Of a stretch of 56,737 nucleotides of DNA, positions 44,274 through 51,969 are shown piece by piece. Under the pieces are notes generated by a model that saw only the letters and a program-made list of their open reading frames with translations, searched no databases and was not told the origin of the DNA. The number at the start of each line of letters is the position of its first letter. The first letter of the stretch is position 1. Position numbers and translations under genes: made by a program. The stretch lies in the NCBI RefSeq assembly GCF_016820655.1, contig NZ_WSFT01000024.1:1-56737 (forward strand), in the 5' to 3' direction. This stretch comes from Anaeromonas frigoriresistens. Lineage in GTDB: Bacteria; Bacillota; Clostridia; Tissierellales; SIT17.

Positions 44274-44320
44274 AAAAAATCCCCTCCTTGGCATTATTTG
44301 AATATTATTGCCAAAGAAGG
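44274..44320 (-). terminator. RBS-sequestering hairpin with U tract between the L25 genes
   Basis: CCTTCTTTGGCA (44320-44309) pairs along 12 positions, two of them G-T, with TGCCAAGGAGGG (44293-44282). The 3' arm contains the Shine-Dalgarno AAGGAGGGG. Six T follow (44279-44274) and then the ATG at 44272. It looks like an attenuator or a terminator of copy 1. Confidence 0.75.
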
Positions 44321-44375
44321 GAAGTTTTATAATTATTGTTTTTATGGGACATAGGAAGTGTTCTGATTTCCTATT

Positions 44376-44996
44376 TTATTCTAAGACACTTTTTTCGCTA
44401 ATATAGATAGGTTCTTTCGTTTCCTCTTCTTCTTCTTCATCTTCTTGCTTAGTTGCATATGTTAAGCTTGCTATTACTTCTTCGTCTTCGTTTAATATAT
44501 TTACGCCTTCTAATTCTAACTCTCCTACTGTTATAGCATGATTATCTTTTAATTTAGAGGCATCAATATCTACATGATTTATTATATATTTTGGTAAACA
44601 TTGAATATCAATTTCCATTAGTTGCTGCTGAACCGTAGTTGCTGAATCTTCTACTGATTCTCTATTCCCTACATATACTGGAATAGTAAGTTTTATTTCT
44701 TCATTTTCTGATAGCTGTTGGAAGTCCACATGAAGATAGTCTTCCTTAACTATTCTTTTTTGTACATCCTTTAATATTGCAGGTATATTTTCTCCATCTA
44801 CCTCTATGGTTACTAATGCTCCATTTCCATTATCAGATATCAATTTTTGAAGTTCATTAGTTCTTAGAGCTATGTTTCTAGTTTTCTTATTATGACCATA
44901 CAATACTCCTGGTACAAATCCATCTCGTCTTAATGCGTGTGCTTTTCCTGTACCTACTTCTTCTCTTAAATTTACATTTAATTTTGTTGTCGCCAT
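44376..44996 (-). CDS. ctc: Ribosomal protein L25/Ctc family, copy 1
   Basis: 206 aa. LREEVGTGKAHALRRDGFVPGVLYGHNKKTR and PAILKDVQKRIVKEDYLHVDFQQL are the L25 motifs; the second beta domain (QQQLMEIDIQCLPKYIINHVDIDASKLKDNH) and an acidic C terminus complete the long Ctc form. It binds 5S rRNA in the 50S subunit and is stress-associated in Bacillus. First of a tandem pair. Confidence 0.95.
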   Translation of the reverse strand: MATTKLNVNLREEVGTGKAHALRRDGFVPGVLYGHNKKTRNIALRTNELQKLISDNGNGALVTIEVDGENIPAILKDVQKRIVKEDYLHVDFQQLSENEEIKLTIPVYVGNRESVEDSATTVQQQLMEIDIQCLPKYIINHVDIDASKLKDNHAITVGELELEGVNILNEDEEVIASLTYATKQEDEEEEEETKEPIYISEKSVLE

Positions 44997-45179
44997 TCTT
45001 CTATTCCCCCTTAAAATTTTGCATATATTAATATTAAATCAGATTATTCGGAAAAATTCAAATATTTAGTTCTTTGTAATTTGTTCGTACTTTATATATA
45101 CCTGATATACTATTTCTTAAACATGTAAATATTTTCTGTTCCTCTCTATCTTTTTGTTAATAAGGGAGAATATGACATA

Positions 45180-45443
45180 TTAAAGAATTAAATTTAATAC
45201 AAGCAATAGTACAAATCCTGGCATTCCTAATATAGCAACTACGAGCACAGTGACTATATTTATACCAACATATATCCCAGTAAATCCACTGAGAAAAATA
45301 TTGTATAAAAACAGTAGTAATATACCTAATATACTGTGCAATACAAACTTACGTATTTTAATTGCACTTAAAATAGATATAAAACCTAATAGTAAAAGTA
45401 CTATTATTATTATCGGTATGTATATGGGCATCCCTGAAAACAT
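45180..45443 (-). CDS. bofA: Pro-sigma-K processing inhibitor BofA
   Basis: 87 aa from ATG 45443; upstream GTG 45452 lies within the ribosome site GAGGTGA. Two or three helices, the family's C-terminal pattern GFTGIYVGINIVTVLVVAILGMPGFVLLLVLNLIL. BofA blocks the SpoIVFB protease in the outer forespore membrane. YaaL homologue is 64 bp upstream, as in B. subtilis recR-yaaL-bofA (recR absent here). Confidence 0.9.
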   Translation of the reverse strand: MFSGMPIYIPIIIIVLLLLGFISILSAIKIRKFVLHSILGILLLFLYNIFLSGFTGIYVGINIVTVLVVAILGMPGFVLLLVLNLIL

Positions 45444-45448
45444 AAAAA

Positions 45449-45485
45449 TCACCTCTATATAATTAGTTAACTAATTATATAGAGG
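45449..45485 (-). promoter_or_regulatory. 34-bp perfect palindrome covering the bofA ribosome site
   Basis: CCTCTATATAATTAGTT and its exact complement AACTAATTATATAGAGG (45452-45485) form a 17-bp stem without mismatches. The last bases AGAGG begin the bofA Shine-Dalgarno AGAGGTGA, followed by TTTTT and ATG. Folding would hide the ribosome site and may end yaaL transcription. Confidence 0.7.
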
Positions 45486-45507
45486 TTTAATAGAATTTAT
45501 TCCTATT

Positions 45508-45816
45508 TTATGCATTTTCATGAGAAACTTTTTCCCTTACTTGATTTAATAGATAAAAATATTTCTTTTTTGCAGCTTCCATATTATATATAGCATGATC
45601 AATCAATTCAGTATCAGTTACATTTTGAAAGTATAGTTCAGCTTGTCTCCATTCCTTATGAGCTTGTTTCAAATTATCCATCTCCTCCTCATGGCTCATT
45701 TCATTATTAATCTCCATATTGGATCTCATCCCTTTCAGAAATCTTGATATACTACATCTTATGCCATGAATTCTTCCTTTATTCCCAAATATCTTTCCAG
45801 TCTCTTCTACTTTCAT
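45508..45816 (-). CDS. YaaL-type DUF2508 protein
   Basis: 102 aa. The body HKEWRQAELYFQNVTDTELIDHAIYNMEAAKKKYFYLLNQVRE is the DUF2508 signature. N-terminal 30 residues are basic. No known activity; always next to recR/bofA in spore formers. Confidence 0.85.
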   Translation of the reverse strand: MKVEETGKIFGNKGRIHGIRCSISRFLKGMRSNMEINNEMSHEEEMDNLKQAHKEWRQAELYFQNVTDTELIDHAIYNMEAAKKKYFYLLNQVREKVSHENA

Positions 45817-45920
45817 TTTTATACCCCCTGTTAATCCTCTTTTATTATTTAAGATTATTAACAGATATTTGGGATATTATACCTATATAATTTAATGAGC
45901 ACATATAAATTTTCACATTA

Positions 45921-45966
45921 AAAGAACCATAGCAAAGACAAAAACTGTCTTTTACTATGGTTCTTT
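45921..45966 (-). terminator. Terminator of the CBS/ACT gene
   Basis: AAAGAACCATAG...CTATGGTTCTTT (12 bp) with an inner GAC/GTC pair, nine bases after the stop codon. Confidence 0.8.
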
Positions 45967-45974
45967 CTTAATTA

Positions 45975-46607
45975 TTATTCACTTACTTCTGCGATAGAAA
46001 AACCTCTTTTTTCTAATTTATCTTTAAGAGCTACTAAATTATCAGTTTCTACCCTAATGATAACTTGCTTAACATTTATAGGAGTCTCAGGATCATAAAT
46101 AACTAAACTTATAATATTGCTATTTGATCTTCTAATAGCATTTGTTAAGTCAGATAACTTACCTTTAATTTCAGGAATATTAATAACTAGCCTTGTGCCC
46201 CTCTTATAACCAAGTAATCGACTAAATCCATTAAATATGGTTTTTTGAGTTATAATTCCTTCTAATCTGCCTTCTTGGTCAATAACAGGTACAAAAGGAA
46301 TATTCCTTTCTCCAAATAACTGTGCAGCATCCTCAATTAAAGAGTTTGCAAATATCTTTGGAATATCCTCTTGGATATAATCTTCTATAGTACTATTTAA
46401 AAATCCCTTTATTTCTTTTGAATCCATCTCACTTAATTCTTTATAAATCCTATATATTGGTATAGAACCTATAAATTTATCTCCATCTAAAACAGGTAAG
46501 GATAAAAACTCCCCCTCTTCTATTACTCTTTTAGCCTTTTCTATAGTATCCTTTGTTTGAAGAGTAGTAAGACTTTCCTTTTTCATCAAAACACTTTTAA
46601 TATACAT
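45975..46607 (-). CDS. CBS-domain pair with C-terminal ACT-like domain
   Basis: 210 aa. Two CBS repeats (VLMKKESLTTLQTKDTIEKAKRVIEEGEFLSLPVLDGDKFIGSIPI; FANSLIEDAAQLFGERNIPFVPVIDQEGRLEGIITQKTI) and an ACT-like tail (LVINIPEIKGKLSDLTNAIRRSNSNIISLVIYDPE). Such proteins sense adenine nucleotides or c-di-AMP and some amino acids. No enzymatic domain. Stand-alone gene. Confidence 0.88.
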   Translation of the reverse strand: MYIKSVLMKKESLTTLQTKDTIEKAKRVIEEGEFLSLPVLDGDKFIGSIPIYRIYKELSEMDSKEIKGFLNSTIEDYIQEDIPKIFANSLIEDAAQLFGERNIPFVPVIDQEGRLEGIITQKTIFNGFSRLLGYKRGTRLVINIPEIKGKLSDLTNAIRRSNSNIISLVIYDPETPINVKQVIIRVETDNLVALKDKLEKRGFSIAEVSE

Positions 46608-46770
46608 TTTTTAAAACCCCCTTAAATTTTTAGTAATTCTTTCTATAATTTTATTATGTAATAACCTTGCAAATATCAAAATTATAGACTTCACCTTATT
46701 TTTATATTAATACCCATTTTTCTTTATATCTAATCTTATCTAAATCCTAATAAAGCTTAAAGACGAAATA

Positions 46771-46815
46771 AAAACCATGGGTTTAAAGCTATTCCTGCTT
46801 TAAACCCATGGTTTT
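46771..46815 (-). terminator. Terminator of the ArsR operon
   Basis: 19-bp perfect arms (AAAACCATGGGTTTAAAGC and its complement) around seven nucleotides, with extra T. Confidence 0.9.
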
Positions 46816-46841
46816 TTAATCACTTGTTATTACAGTAATAT

Positions 46842-47069
46842 CTATAGATATTTTTTAATTTCATCGGGAGAAGGGACTCTACCATTAAACTTTACCTTTT
46901 CATCCACTACAAGGGCTGGTGTTTTCATTACTCCATAAGACATTATATCTTTAAAATCTGTCACTTTCTCTATAGTAGCATCAATTTCTAAAGATTCTAT
47001 AGCCTTTTTTGTATTTTCCTCTAACTTTGTACAATTTGCGCAACCTGTTCCTAAGATTTTAACTATCAT
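46842..47069 (-). CDS. Thioredoxin-fold redox protein (redox-active disulfide type)
   Basis: 75 aa from ATG 47069 (AAGGAG 8 nt upstream). MIVKILGTGCANCTKLEENTKKAIE with CANC active site, and PALVVDEKVKFNGRVPSPDEI. Members are usually encoded with ArsP/YraQ-type permeases, as here, and may reduce the transported metalloid or the permease's cysteines. Last gene of the operon, 39 bp after the permease. Confidence 0.9.
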   Translation of the reverse strand: MIVKILGTGCANCTKLEENTKKAIESLEIDATIEKVTDFKDIMSYGVMKTPALVVDEKVKFNGRVPSPDEIKKYL

Positions 47070-47108
47070 GCAATTCACTCCTTTTAATATTTTATAAAAA
47101 ATTTATAT

Positions 47109-48125
47109 TTATATTATTAAATATGCAAAAGCATTAAATAGATATCCTATAATTAGTATTCCAATTGATACTATGGTTATAAATATTCCTAGTAGTTTGG
47201 GTTTTACAACTTTACTTAACATTATCATAGATGGTAGGGATAGAGCTGTTACAGCCATCATAAATGCTAATACTGTTCCAATACCTACACCTTTACCAAA
47301 TAAAGCCTCTGCAATTGGTAGAGTACCAAATATATCCGCATACATAGGAATTCCTACTAATGTTGCCAGCACAACAGAGAATGGATTGTTTTGTCCAATA
47401 ACATTCTGAATTACTGATTGAGGGATCCAATTATGGATTGCTGCTCCTATACCAACTCCTATTAAAATATATAACCATACTCTATTAATTATTTCTTTAA
47501 CTTGGTCCTTTGAGTAGGATATTCTTTCCTTACGGGTCATTTCTTCAACCTCTACATCCACATTTTCTATTTCTTTAACATAACCTTCTACATGCTTTTC
47601 AAGACAAAACTTGTCAATCAAGGTACCTCCTATAACAGCTAATATTAATCCTACAATAACATAGGCAGCAGCAATTTTAGGTCCAAAAAATGACATTAAA
47701 AGTAGGAATGATGCTAAATCTACCATTGGTGAGGAAATCAAGAAGGAAAATGTAACTCCTATTGGTAGTCCTGCGGAAGTAAATCCTATAAAAATTGGTA
47801 TGCTAGAACAACTACAAAAGGGTGTAATAGTACCAAGTAATGCTCCTAGGATATTACCCTTTACCCCTTTGATACCTCCAAGAATTTTCTTTGTTCTTTC
47901 TGGAGGAAAGTAACTTTGTATATAGGATATAGCAAAAATAAGTACTGATAAAAGTATAAAGATTTTTATTGTATCATAAATAAAGAAATGAATGCTTCCA
48001 CCTAATTTACTACTATAATCTATCCTAAATACATTCTCTACTAAAGACTTTACAAGTTCATATAACCATGTCATTTTTAAAAATTGATCATTAAAAACGT
48101 TAAATATCTGTGTTATAAAATTCAT
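47109..48125 (-). CDS. ArsP/YraQ-type permease (DUF318)
   Basis: 338 aa, eight hydrophobic helices, with the conserved cysteine motif TPFCSCSSIPIFIGFTSAGLPIGVTFSFLISSPM and a second half-site QNNPFSVVLATLVGIPMYADIFGTLPIAEAL. Members pump trivalent organoarsenicals or other thiol-reactive compounds. A cytosolic loop (VEGYVKEIENVDVEVEEMTRKER) separates the halves. Operon with ArsR and the thioredoxin. Substrate not certain. Confidence 0.9.
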   Translation of the reverse strand: MNFITQIFNVFNDQFLKMTWLYELVKSLVENVFRIDYSSKLGGSIHFFIYDTIKIFILLSVLIFAISYIQSYFPPERTKKILGGIKGVKGNILGALLGTITPFCSCSSIPIFIGFTSAGLPIGVTFSFLISSPMVDLASFLLLMSFFGPKIAAAYVIVGLILAVIGGTLIDKFCLEKHVEGYVKEIENVDVEVEEMTRKERISYSKDQVKEIINRVWLYILIGVGIGAAIHNWIPQSVIQNVIGQNNPFSVVLATLVGIPMYADIFGTLPIAEALFGKGVGIGTVLAFMMAVTALSLPSMIMLSKVVKPKLLGIFITIVSIGILIIGYLFNAFAYLII

Positions 48126-48174
48126 AATAAATACCTCCTTAATTATGTCTTTATAGATAATAAATCAAAATTAT

Positions 48175-48519
48175 CTATAATTTATTTTTTTCATTAATGT
48201 AACAATCTACATTTTTTATTCTTTTTAAATCATTTTTTAATATTGGATAGTCATCAATATTATTTAGTATATTCTCTAATAAATTATTAAGCATTTTATT
48301 ATCCTTATCTAAATAATAGAATATAAACTTTTCTTCTCTTTCATCCTTAACAAATCCCATATTCCTGAGCTTTCCTAAATGTTTTGATATTTTAGGTTGA
48401 CTTTCTTCCATTACCCCTTGCATTTGGCAAACACAGAGCTTTTTATGATAAAGCAATATTAAAACTCTGATTCTTGTTTCATCGGATAAAACTTTAAATA
48501 AATTCGTAAGTTCTTTCAT
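48175..48519 (-). CDS. ArsR/SmtB family metal-responsive repressor
   Basis: 114 aa. Winged helix with LFKVLSDETRIRVLILLYHKKLCVCQMQGVMEESQPKISKHLGKLRNMGFVKDEREEKFIFYYL. The CVC site in helix alpha3 (LCVCQ) is the As(III)/Sb(III) sensing cysteine pair. It should repress the downstream permease and redox genes until metalloid binds. Confidence 0.93.
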   Translation of the reverse strand: MKELTNLFKVLSDETRIRVLILLYHKKLCVCQMQGVMEESQPKISKHLGKLRNMGFVKDEREEKFIFYYLDKDNKMLNNLLENILNNIDDYPILKNDLKRIKNVDCYINEKNKL

Positions 48520-48561
48520 ATTCTCACATCCTCGTATATTAAATAATATATTATTTCAACT

Positions 48562-48624
48562 CATATTCCCTTATGGGTATATGTGTATACTTACATACTA
48601 TTACTGTAACTATGCTTTTGTCAA
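48562..48624 (-). promoter_or_regulatory. arsR promoter and operator
   Basis: TTGACA (48624-48619), 18 bp, TAGTAT (48600-48595). Just downstream, over the predicted start, an inverted repeat CATATTCCC-TTAT-GGGTATATG (48562-48583, one mismatch per arm pair) suits an ArsR dimer. Confidence 0.65.
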
Positions 48625-48699
48625 CATTAATTATAAATTTAATTTTAAAAAATTTATAGTTACAAGGGAGAACCTTAGGTATTCTGTGCTTTAAAGATA

Positions 48700-48790
48700 T
48701 TTAAATGCTCTTTAAAAACAGATTTTGATAGAAATTATGTAACCTGAAAATAAAATTCTTCAAAGAAAGCAAGAAAAAACATAAAAAAGA
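48700..48790. repeat. Dispersed repeat, copy C
   Basis: Contains GAAAATAAAATTCTTCAAAG then AAAGCAAGAA, matching copies at 53311-53420 and 54438-54490, and upstream ATAGAAATTATGTAACC matching the copy near 53340-53370. Origin unknown. Confidence 0.55.
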
Positions 48791-48791
48791 A

Positions 48792-48824
48792 GGAGAAATC
48801 ATTGTATTAATAAATGATTTCTCC
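48792..48824 (-). terminator. Terminator of the broken lipoprotein gene
   Basis: GGAGAAATCATT with AATGATTTCTCC around nine nucleotides, then TTCTTTTTT on the minus strand. Confidence 0.8.
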
Positions 48825-48893
48825 CATAACTTATATAAACACTTTAATCATCTGATTCTACTGCTACATCACGATATAAAAAATACGAATTGC

Positions 48894-49370
48894 TTATACT
48901 CCCATATCATCTATAAGCCATGGGGAACTTTCATCTTTTCTTATAACAAAATACCACCAATCATATGTCCCACTATCTTGCGAACCCACTCCCTCATTTT
49001 TGTACTTTACTTCATACTTCACTTTATAAATCTTAAGATTATTTTCTATTATTCCATTTATACTGCCTCTTCCGTTATTCAAATAACCTTCCTTAACTTT
49101 TTCATCCTTTTCCTCTTCAATGTTTATTATCTTAATACTATCCAAATTTTCAAATCCCCAAACTACATTTTGAGTGTTCCAATGCTCTGTTAAAGTAGTT
49201 AATAACTTATCTTTATTTTTTTCATTTTTATACTTAAAATAATTCTCTACTACAGTTTGAGCAGAATCATCTTTAGAATCAACTACTTTTTTGCTCTCAT
49301 TTGAGCAACCGACAAGAATACTTACAGTAATAATTACAAGCACAATACTGAACTTTAGATTTCATTTCAT
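48894..49370 (-). pseudogene. Lipoprotein gene with in-frame TGA at codon 3 (DUF4829-like)
   Basis: The ATG at 49370 has GGGAGGG at ideal spacing. The frame reads MK, TGA (49362-49364), then NLKFSIVLVIITVSILVGC, an excellent lipoprotein signal peptide if the TGA were Arg or Lys, and continues intact for 140 residues (QTVVENYFKYKNEKNKDKLLTTL...YDWWYFVIRKDESSPWLIDDMG), like DUF4829 lipoproteins. Starting at an internal GTG/TTG would give an uncharged, unusable signal. So it is probably newly inactivated; a sequence error is possible. Confidence 0.65.
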
Positions 49371-49389
49371 AATAGCCCTCCCATCTATT

Positions 49390-49614
49390 TGTCATAATTC
49401 TACTATTGCGCAAAATATAAAGATTAAGTATATACTTATTAAACACTAAATGAATACTTAGAGTAGCACACAGTTTTTCTAAATCTATTCGCCTGAACTG
49501 AATCTCTCCAATAGTTTTATAATTATGGCATATTGCAAAGAAACATCTGGTTGTATCTAATACTTTATTATGATAATATCTATCAACTTTCTCATTATCA
49601 TACAAAAATATCAT
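49390..49614 (-). pseudogene. GNAT N-acetyltransferase remnant
   Basis: The translation TTRCFFAICHNYKTIGEIQFRRIDLEKLCATLSIHL fits the central strands of RimJ/RimL-type acetyltransferases, but the acetyl-CoA binding segment is replaced by unrelated sequence and the N-terminal part is missing. It runs without a clean end into the broken lipoprotein gene's 5' region. Confidence 0.5.
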
Positions 49615-49643
49615 AGGTCATTGCAGGGTCAGTAATATAATCT

Positions 49644-49850
49644 TTAAAAAATACATGACACTTTTCTATTGTGTATGGCTTTAATGTAATCTTTTCTCCT
49701 TACTCCTACAAATGATAGGATTAATCCTAAAGCTATAATTATAATAGGTATAAAATCATATGTAGTTGATCGTAACTCAAAATAATAAAGTAATACTCCT
49801 ATCACTAATAAATAATTATGCAATGATAAGAGTTTATTTAGTTTATACAT
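49644..49850 (-). CDS. Small two-helix membrane protein
   Basis: 68 aa from ATG 49850 (an ATG at 49904 would add 18 residues; neither has a clear ribosome site). Core YLLVIGVLLYYFELRSTTYDFIPIIIIALGLILSFVGVRRK is two helices joined by a charged turn. It is clearly homologous to the broken gene at 56159-56302, where the same core is interrupted by TGA. C terminus (AIHNRKVSCIF) is extended compared with that copy. Function unknown. Confidence 0.5.
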   Translation of the reverse strand: MYKLNKLLSLHNYLLVIGVLLYYFELRSTTYDFIPIIIIALGLILSFVGVRRKDYIKAIHNRKVSCIF

Positions 49851-49984
49851 AGTGGCAGTTTTAAGGTATAAGTTGTATGAATTAAAATGTCTATCATTAA
49901 TCATTTCTATATTTTATTGTTTTTTATTTACAACTTAACTCTTTAAATCATATCTTATAATGAATGTTTATCTTTTATGTGAAA

Positions 49985-50494
49985 TTATTTATCTTCATCT
50001 AAAGATTTTTCCCATTTTACGTATTTCTTACATCTTCGCTCACCTATTATATATTCAATGATTAATGAGATCAAAAACAAGCCTAATATCTCAAGTAAAA
50101 TATTGAAATAAGATATCGAATCTACTTTCATGACAGAAAATATAAAAGTGATAACACCTATTGAAACTGAAAATAGTATAGATTGATATATATATGAAAT
50201 AAATCTTTTTTTACGAGCCTCTTTAGACTGGGATGTAGGTAGTTTTTTCCCTAATATTGATTTAGGTAGATTCATTTCTTTTTGATCACGAGTAACTAAA
50301 TAAAATATTACTGAATTTAATATAAGTAATATTATCTCCCAATCTAAACTAGAAATATCTTTTGTCTTAATATATTTATATGTTATCTCCACTAATAAAT
50401 AAAAATATGTCACTAAACTACTGATTATGGCTGCTTTGCCTATTTTCCTTTCTTGCCTTTCATCAATTACTCTATTCCCATTTAAATTATTCAT
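49985..50494 (-). CDS. Four-helix membrane protein paired with XRE regulator (DUF6773-like)
   Basis: 169 aa from ATG 50494 (GGGAGG upstream). VIDERQERKIGKAAIISSLVTYFYLLVEI at the N terminus, helices near 20-40, 55-73, 110-130 and 135-155, and a charged C-terminal tail. The DERQERKIG start is typical of membrane proteins coupled to XRE regulators in Firmicutes. It starts 1 bp after the regulator's stop codon. Confidence 0.75.
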   Translation of the reverse strand: MNNLNGNRVIDERQERKIGKAAIISSLVTYFYLLVEITYKYIKTKDISSLDWEIILLILNSVIFYLVTRDQKEMNLPKSILGKKLPTSQSKEARKKRFISYIYQSILFSVSIGVITFIFSVMKVDSISYFNILLEILGLFLISLIIEYIIGERRCKKYVKWEKSLDEDK

Positions 50495-50495
50495 T

Positions 50496-50693
50496 CTAAT
50501 CCTCCCAAAATAAGTCATCTAATGTCTTCCCCAATACTTTACATATACTTATACAAAGATTAAGCGTTGGATTATAGTCCCCCTTTTCAATAGCATTCAT
50601 AGTTTGTCTAGTAACTCCTACGGCTTCTGCTAACTGTTTTTGTGTCATATCATGTTCTGCCCTTGCTATTTTTATTTTTAAATTTTTTGCCAT
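50496..50693 (-). CDS. XRE family transcriptional regulator
   Basis: 65 aa from ATG 50693 (GAGGTGGGTGATG upstream). Single Cro/CI helix-turn-helix: LKIKIARAEHDMTQKQLAEAVGVTRQTMNAIEKGDYNPTLNLCISICKVLGKTLDDLFWED. Same class as the 64-aa regulator at 55306. Probably autoregulatory. Confidence 0.93.
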   Translation of the reverse strand: MAKNLKIKIARAEHDMTQKQLAEAVGVTRQTMNAIEKGDYNPTLNLCISICKVLGKTLDDLFWED

Positions 50694-50709
50694 ATCATCA
50701 CCCACCTCT

Positions 50710-50751
50710 ATATTAATATATATATTACATAATGTCAAATATATATTACAT
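50710..50751 (-). promoter_or_regulatory. Promoter and repeats upstream of the XRE gene
   Basis: TTGACA (50738-50733), 17 bp, TAATAT (50715-50710). A 13-bp direct repeat ATGTAATATATAT flanks the -35 box on both sides, a likely regulator site. Confidence 0.6.
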
Positions 50752-50774
50752 TCTGGAAGTTGATTTTTTCATTA

Positions 50775-50825
50775 AAAAAACATGCCATTAAGGTGTTTTA
50801 ATTCCTTTAAGAGCATGTTTTATAA
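50775..50825. repeat. Hairpin element, copy A of the dispersed repeat
   Basis: AAAACATGC...GCATGTTTT with inner TTAAGG/CCTTTAA arms. Its right arm AATTCCTTTAAGAGCATG recurs nearly exactly at 53311 (AATTCCTTTAAGAGCACG). The downstream 80 bp also share blocks with that copy. Confidence 0.6.
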
Positions 50826-50958
50826 TAAAAGTTTATTTTCAGTAATAAATGTTTAATTGCAGTGATAGAACTTTATTCTGTGAGCACAAAATGCAGGGAT
50901 AAGTATTTAAGTCCTATAGTATAAAGAATCTTTAATAATTTAAATATTTACAGTATTA

Positions 50959-51969
50959 TTAATTAACCTTGAGTAATAAATCATCTGTTATCTCAGCAAT
51001 TCGGTCAACATTATTTATATAAATAAAATGATTGCCATCAAGGACTTCATATTTTGCATGATCACCGATTCTCTCCAGATGTTTATGCTGATATTGTTGA
51101 GGTGTAATTTTAATCTGCTTATTTGGTTTTTCATAGGTTTGCCTGGAAATAATTTTGAAATACGGAATTGATTCCGGGAATGGTAAATTTATGGTCTGTT
51201 TTATGAATTCAGGTGTATTTACCATCTGATCTAAAACATTACTATTAACTGAAAATCCTGCAAAGGTAATCATGTCCCCAATTTCTTTTTCAGTGTATCC
51301 ATTTGATAGCAATTTTTCTTTGTTTATGGCTAGGGGTGCTAAAAGCGAAGTGAAGCCGGTACCCTGTTGTAACTTTGCTACTTGTATTAAAGATTTTACA
51401 AAACCAGGCATTTCATCTCCCAAATATGAAGTAGATGTGCCATCAAGAGAAATCACAGCTTCTACTTCATTAGGGTACTTTGCAGCATAATATTCACTAT
51501 AAACGCTCGATATTGAATGGGGCATTAAGATATATGGTTCTTTAAAACCAGTTTTATCAAGAGCAGTTCTTGTTTCTTCAATATAATTTTCAATGGTCCG
51601 GGGTTTGGCAGTTTCACTGCTAAAACCTACGCCAAAATACTCTACACAAACAACTGTATATGTTTTGCTGAGCTTACGCATCAGTGGAGCAAATTCAGCA
51701 GAAGGAAGTGAAACACCCATGCCAGGAAGTAATACAATTGTTTTTTCACCATTTCCCATTGAATAGATATGCATTTGTCCGTCATCAACATCAATAAGCT
51801 GACCATAAGGTTCTATTTGTTCTAATTTCCCTTTAAAATATGTACTATGTAGAATCCCGCCAATTATAATAAAAACTACAATCCCTGCAAATATTATTCC
51901 TATTATACTCATAATCCTTTTCCCCTTTTTAACTTTATTCTTAGTTGGATTTGCTGAGCCGGTTCTCAT
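50959..51969 (-). CDS. Membrane-anchored alpha/beta hydrolase
   Basis: 336 aa. Basic N terminus (KNKVKKGKR), one helix (IMSIIGIIFAGIVVFIIIGGIL), then the hydrolase fold: VLLPGMG (oxyanion loop), nucleophile in MPHSISS, and a C-terminal GNHFIY histidine. The catalytic Ser is in PHSIS rather than GxSxG. Substrate unknown; family members act on lipids, esters or lactones. Overlaps the regulator gene by 4 bp (ATGA). Base composition is visibly less AT-rich than its surroundings. Confidence 0.88.
   Translation of the reverse strand: MRTGSANPTKNKVKKGKRIMSIIGIIFAGIVVFIIIGGILHSTYFKGKLEQIEPYGQLIDVDDGQMHIYSMGNGEKTIVLLPGMGVSLPSAEFAPLMRKLSKTYTVVCVEYFGVGFSSETAKPRTIENYIEETRTALDKTGFKEPYILMPHSISSVYSEYYAAKYPNEVEAVISLDGTSTSYLGDEMPGFVKSLIQVAKLQQGTGFTSLLAPLAINKEKLLSNGYTEKEIGDMITFAGFSVNSNVLDQMVNTPEFIKQTINLPFPESIPYFKIISRQTYEKPNKQIKITPQQYQHKHLERIGDHAKYEVLDGNHFIYINNVDRIAEITDDLLLKVN

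Larger units (their letters stand above)
48520..48893. other. Gap holding the arsR promoter, a dispersed repeat and a terminator
   Basis: 374 bp without a gene. From right to left of transcription: terminator at 48792-48824, repeat copy near 48700-48790, and the arsR control region. Confidence 0.6.

Noticed and set aside
49297-49614. Complete 105-aa protein
   Set aside because: Only the centre resembles a GNAT fold; the ends run into unrelated sequence and into the 5' end of the lipoprotein gene.
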